Assembly (NCBI RefSeq): GCF_037975245.1 | Contig: NC_092561.1 | Coordinates: 17,615,001 to 17,679,000 of the forward strand | DNA: 64,000 bases | From: Apostichopus japonicus | Taxonomy: Eukaryota > Echinodermata > Holothuroidea > Aspidochirotida > Stichopodidae | Direction of reading: 5' to 3' | In this document: in pieces, positions 60,185 through 64,000 of the stretch | Layout: every line of letters starts with the position of its first letter | Position numbering within the stretch: position 1 is the stretch's first letter | Notes under the pieces: generated by a model | Told to the model about the DNA's origin: nothing | What the model saw: only the letters and a program-made list of their open reading frames with translations | Database searches by the model: none | Position numbers and translations under genes: made by a program

Positions 60185-60312
60185 TGTTCATTCTGAACAT
60201 TCCTACTGCCCTTTATGGACATTCCTATTGTCCTTTATGGACATCCTATATTGTCCTTTGTGGACATCCTATTGTCCTTTGTGGAAATCTTATTGTCCTC
60301 TCTGGACATCCC
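60185..60312 (+). repeat. ~22-bp array, GGACATCCTATTGTCCTTT-type
   Basis: About six units of TGGACAT(T)CCTATTGTCCTTT with length variation. Confidence 0.85.
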
Positions 60313-60770
60313 CTTCAGGACTGGAGCCAGGACATCTGAGTTGGAGGGGTGAAACACTTTAAGGAGGGGCACCAAACAATTTAGGAGGGGGTGGGGAACA
60401 ATACACTTGTACATTGAAGATATTGCATTACATGATGGTAGCACAGATGGGAGTGGGGGGGGGGGGATAGGGAAACAGGAGTCTGTACGAGAGGTGGTGC
60501 CTCTGCCTGGCTACTGTACGCACCCGATCTTCCTAATGGCACCGACTAACTTTTCAGTTGTTGCTGTATTTTCCAAATTATCCCATGTCACATACTGTAC
60601 AGTAAAAATTGAATAAAAGCTTTATACCCAAAGTTGGTTTCTGTCAGGAGTGAAGTTTCAGAAATTAATCTAAATATTATTTCCTTCAAATTCTGAGGTG
60701 GACATCGAAGATCTGTCCCTCACCCTCTTTCTGGTAAAAAAAATAAAAAGTCTTCACTGTAGATGCTTAC

Positions 60771-60934
60771 CTTGATGAACCCTGGATTGAATTTCTGTTC
60801 CAAAGTATATATGGCAAATATCTTAACAGGCTGCACCAATCCTTATGAAAGGAAACCCAATGTAGTCTTCAGTATTCTGTTCAGCTGATAGTGTTAATTT
60901 GCTTAAGTCCACCAATTGGCCAGGAATGTCTAAT
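60771..60934 (-). other. Exon-like block with matching acceptor and donor
   Basis: On the minus strand, TGTTTTCTTTCCTATATAAT precedes TTGCAG|ATTAGAC (exon start 60934), and 164 nt later CATCAAG|GTAAGC provides a donor (exon end 60771). One frame is open for 36 codons (LDIPGQLVDLSKL then SAEQNTEDYIG) before TAA, so it cannot be an ordinary internal coding exon. It could be a non-coding upstream CELF exon, a terminal exon of another gene, or an exonised repeat. I do not recognise the peptide. Confidence 0.3.
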
Positions 60935-61035
60935 CTGCAAATTATATAGGAAAGAAAACATTGATGCAATGGTGTATGGCCAACAGCAAAAAAAAACTTG
61001 AATTATCATTGTTGGTTTAATATGTATGACTAATG

Positions 61036-62072
61036 TAGTGTTTGCACGGGTTATCCGGGTACCCGGGTACCCGCCCGACGCAATACTACCCGGTTCCTAA
61101 TTTATTACCCGAATCCTACACAAAGTGTGATTTAAAAAAAAAAAAATTGCAAACCTACGGTTAGGCAGATTTCCCATTGACTTAGTGTGGTGTTAGGCTA
61201 CCATGTGGTTGAAGATAACAGCAATAACGAAAGTATTCCATGGATATCTTATAACTACGTCACAATTTCAGCTAATAAACAAATGGCTATGCTAGATTAC
61301 CCCATTGACTTAGTGTGGTGTTAGGCAACCATGTGGTCGAACGTAACAGCAATAATGAATGTGTTCCATGGATATCTTATAACTGCGTCACAATTTTCAC
61401 AGTTAAAGCTAGATTTCTCATGCATTGACTTAGTGTGGTGTTAGGCTACCATGTGGAAGAAATAATTATTTATTCATTCGTTTATTTCATAGAAGGAAAG
61501 GCTGACAAGGAATTTTACGACATGTTTATGGATTATAGACGGGATAACTAAAAAATAATAATCGCAAGTGGATTTTTACTAATCGTGTATTCCAAATGCG
61601 ATCAAATTGCGCGAATCGCGTAATCTCGCGGCTAATGCGAACCTTGGGCCTGCATAATAGATAGTAGTAGTAACAACTGAGCTAAAGGGATATTTTATGG
61701 TCTGATCCAATAGACGTGGAGAGCAAGCATAAGCAACGGCGGCAGTGCGATGTTAACAACATTACTACTAATTAGTAGCATGGAGGTAAAACAGAGTAAT
61801 GTTAATTATATTAAGTAATTAACAAGTTTATGACAGAAAAAAAGCAAATAGAAATTATTGAGGAAGGTTTTATACCTTACCTTACACATACGTTTTTGAA
61901 CATGAAGACATTGTCAGTAGAGAATATAATTCATTTATTATAGCATCCAATATGTAATTTCTTGAAAATCGTGATACACGAGGGTAAACAATTTTTTCCG
62001 GGTACCCGGATACCCGACGGGTAACGGCTCTCGGGTACCCGGTTCCCGATTTTTGGACCCGTGTAAACACTA
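61036..62072. mobile_element. hAT-type non-autonomous transposon, 1,037 bp
   Basis: Same family and orientation as 17368-18560, with the same terminal inverted repeats and a perfect 8-bp target duplication GACTAATG (61028-61035 and 62073-62080), again fitting nnnTAnnn. It lacks the 167-bp left-end duplication of the other copy. No transposase is encoded. Confidence 0.92.
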
Positions 62073-62283
62073 GACTAATGCTACTTAAATAATCATTCCA
62101 GCTCAAAATTACAGCTGGTATTAAAGGTTTTAGTTCTAAATGACAACTCCACCCCAATTGCTAAAGAGGCTTGGTAATAAAAAAAGAAATAAATAATCTT
62201 CTGAAATCTTCTAAAATAAAAAATCTTGTAAAACTATCTTGTAAAATGACAACTTCCATTCCAGTCGCAAACCAGGTTACGCC

Positions 62284-62395
62284 TACTACAAGTAGTGTGC
62301 CCTATGCTACAGTATCTTGAACTACTACAAGTAGTGTGCCCTACAGTATGCTACAGTATCTTGAACTACTACAAGTAGTGTGCCCTATGCTACTG
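62284..62395 (+). repeat. ~45-bp array, three copies
   Basis: ACTACTACAAGTAGTGTGCC followed by CTATGCTACAGTATCTTGA. The word CTACTACAAGTAGT-G is itself a small inverted repeat. Confidence 0.8.
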
Positions 62396-63613
62396 CAGTG
62401 CCAAAGATTCCAGCTCATTTACAGTGTGTGGAAGTTGCAAGGAGACAGGTAAGCTAGGAAATAAAAATGACTTAAATCTGCTATGCACCGCTATAGGCCA
62501 AAGCAGGCTTGTTACAGTGTGTGATTAAGGTTATGCAGGACATATATAAGTCAGAGAGAAAAGTCGAATTAATCGGGTATGGGCAGTGCTACAGTATAGC
62601 CCCATGTAGGCTGATGCAGTGTGCAAAGGTTGTGTGGGGACAGGCAAGCCAAGAAACAGTTTAATAATTTAAATATGTTACAATGTCAGAATGTCCAGAA
62701 CTTTGATCCATGGATCTAACATTAACAAGCATTTCTAAAAGTATGGGTAAGTACAGTACAGATCTGTTGTTAATTGGGAAACAAATGCACCATTGAAATT
62801 ATGCTATACTGTGTTTGTCCTTTGATTTGTATGACAGAACGTAGGAGAAGTAGAGTTCCTGTACAGTAAATAATTCAACAGACACGACCGGTTTTATTTA
62901 AGGTGTTCCACTCACAGATGGCCATCTCTCCCTAAGTCTAAACGGTACCATTCCCACAGGCAGCTGGAAACTATATATATCCAATATTCAGGACTTTAGG
63001 AGATGATTTAAGCGTCTGTAGCCTGATGTATTCTCAATTTCTACTGCAAATCTAATCCCCGTTTGTTACAATAAGGTCAATGAGCAACGCGACAGAAACA
63101 CAATCATCTCAGGCTGAGCTATAATAATATGATTGTTTCTACACTGATAGTATACAAACAAAAGTACTATATTGGAACAATTAAAGTGGTTTCCCAGGTT
63201 ACACATCTGGAGTCGTTACCGCTGGAAATGGTCAAATCACCTGGTTTTCTAAATTAAGCGATCTGGTATACAGCTCATAGATTTGGTTGGAAACCTCCAT
63301 AAGTGTTGTAACATTTGAGATGTCAGAAATGAGCAAAAGTTAAAGCTTTTAAACAAAGACTCGTTTTCCTACGACTTCCAGGAGATGATGTACATGTATG
63401 TACCCAGATACTTGCAATATTTCAAGCTGCTCTTTTCTTTGCAAATCTGTAAAAAGTTGGTGGAAAACTGTCAATGCACAACTGCAATTAATCTTTCAGC
63501 TCTTGAAAATTAATTATTGGTTGACAAACCCAAGAAGAGTACGTTTCCTGATTTCTTCTGGAAAAAGTTCTCATTTCTGAACTGTGTCGAACAAGTGCAA
63601 AAAAGAAACTTGT
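62396..63613. other. Non-coding stretch
   Basis: AT-rich, with GGAGACAGGTAAGC-like words at 62438 and 62635 that resemble 56600 and are probably a dispersed repeat rather than splice donors. No gene was seen. Confidence 0.45.
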
Positions 63614-63616
63614 TGT

Positions 63617-63664
63617 GGGTGGGTGGGTGGGTGGGTGGTGGCAACTTGTTACCACCACCCACCC
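63617..63664 (+). repeat. (GGGT)n quadruplex overlapping a hairpin
   Basis: Five GGG runs with single-T loops (63617-63635) form an ideal quadruplex motif. The last two runs also belong to the 13-bp arm GGGTGGGTGGTGG (63629-63641), which is perfectly complementary to CCACCACCCACCC (63652-63664), with an inner AAC/GTT pairing. Confidence 0.85.
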
Positions 63665-64000
63665 TTACTCACTTGCAATAAGTTAAATATGAAATGAAGC
63701 TATATTGTAGAAAGATTACATACATGTGTGAGGCCAAGTTACAGAGCTGCCTATAAAAAAAACAAAAACAGAAACAATATACTGTAACAACCACAAATAC
63801 AACGAAAGCAATTAAATAGCTTTCACTATCTCTGCTCTGGGAATGAGGAGTATTTTAGGGATAATTTCCTCAGATTGCAGAACTCGTCAAACATGCATGT
63901 TTGCCTCTCACCATTCCCTAAACTTCATTTTTTGACGGAAGCTATAAAAAGACTGACACAGGTCTACTGTACCATTAGCTTCAAGTCTTCTCTAACCCAG

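Larger units (their letters stand above)
58744..61035. other. Non-coding stretch
   Basis: AT-rich with a microsatellite at 59640 and a short array at 60185. An exon-like minus-strand block is at 60771-60934, listed separately. Confidence 0.45.

Overview
This window looks like part of one very large, intron-dominated metazoan gene and contains no bacterial-style operons. The sequence is AT-rich and full of short direct-repeat arrays, non-autonomous DNA transposons, tRNA-derived SINEs and 3' ends of CR1/L2-like retrotransposons. A marine invertebrate is most likely; an echinoderm such as a sea cucumber would fit, but nothing here proves it.

Two coding exons can be supported, both on the minus strand and both from a CELF/Bruno-family RNA-binding protein. 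The first (16446-16683, with acceptor and 5' untranslated sequence up to 16762) carries the start codon and the first half of RRM1, including RNP2. After a 9,739-nt intron, an 83-nt exon (6624-6706) carries RNP1 and the rest of most of RRM1. The phases match, and the 83-nt length equals, as I recall it, that of the equivalent CELF exon in vertebrates. The following exon was not found and should lie left of position 1. Everything right of 16762 is upstream of the start codon, so most of the window is probably 5' intron or upstream DNA. Two exon-like signals there (22952 and 60771-60934, minus strand) are tentative.

Layout: 1-6623 holds an unidentified coding-like fragment, three copies of MITE-1, one MITE-2, and a 38-bp array. 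6624-16762 holds the CELF exons and their intron, with a tRNA-derived SINE, a CR1/L2-like LINE tail, a hammerhead-like Penelope-type motif, and a long-TIR transposon with MITE-2 nested inside. 16763-30700 holds a full hAT element and 105-, 54- and 36-bp arrays. 30700-46800 is mainly unique sequence with LINE tails, a 21-bp-spaced CRE-like array, X-box motifs and polypurine tracts. 46800-64000 holds a tandem duplication in which each half carries a different transposon, a ~115-bp and a 49-bp array, a CORE-like SINE, a second full hAT element, and a G-quadruplex/hairpin.

The strongest observations are: the CELF exon pair with unusual RRM1 residues; the duplicated 3' splice site before the start exon; the uORF whose stop overlaps the start codon; reciprocal filled and empty sites that define the target duplications of two MITE families; and two hAT copies with perfect 8-bp target duplications. 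I found no convincing previously undescribed gene system.
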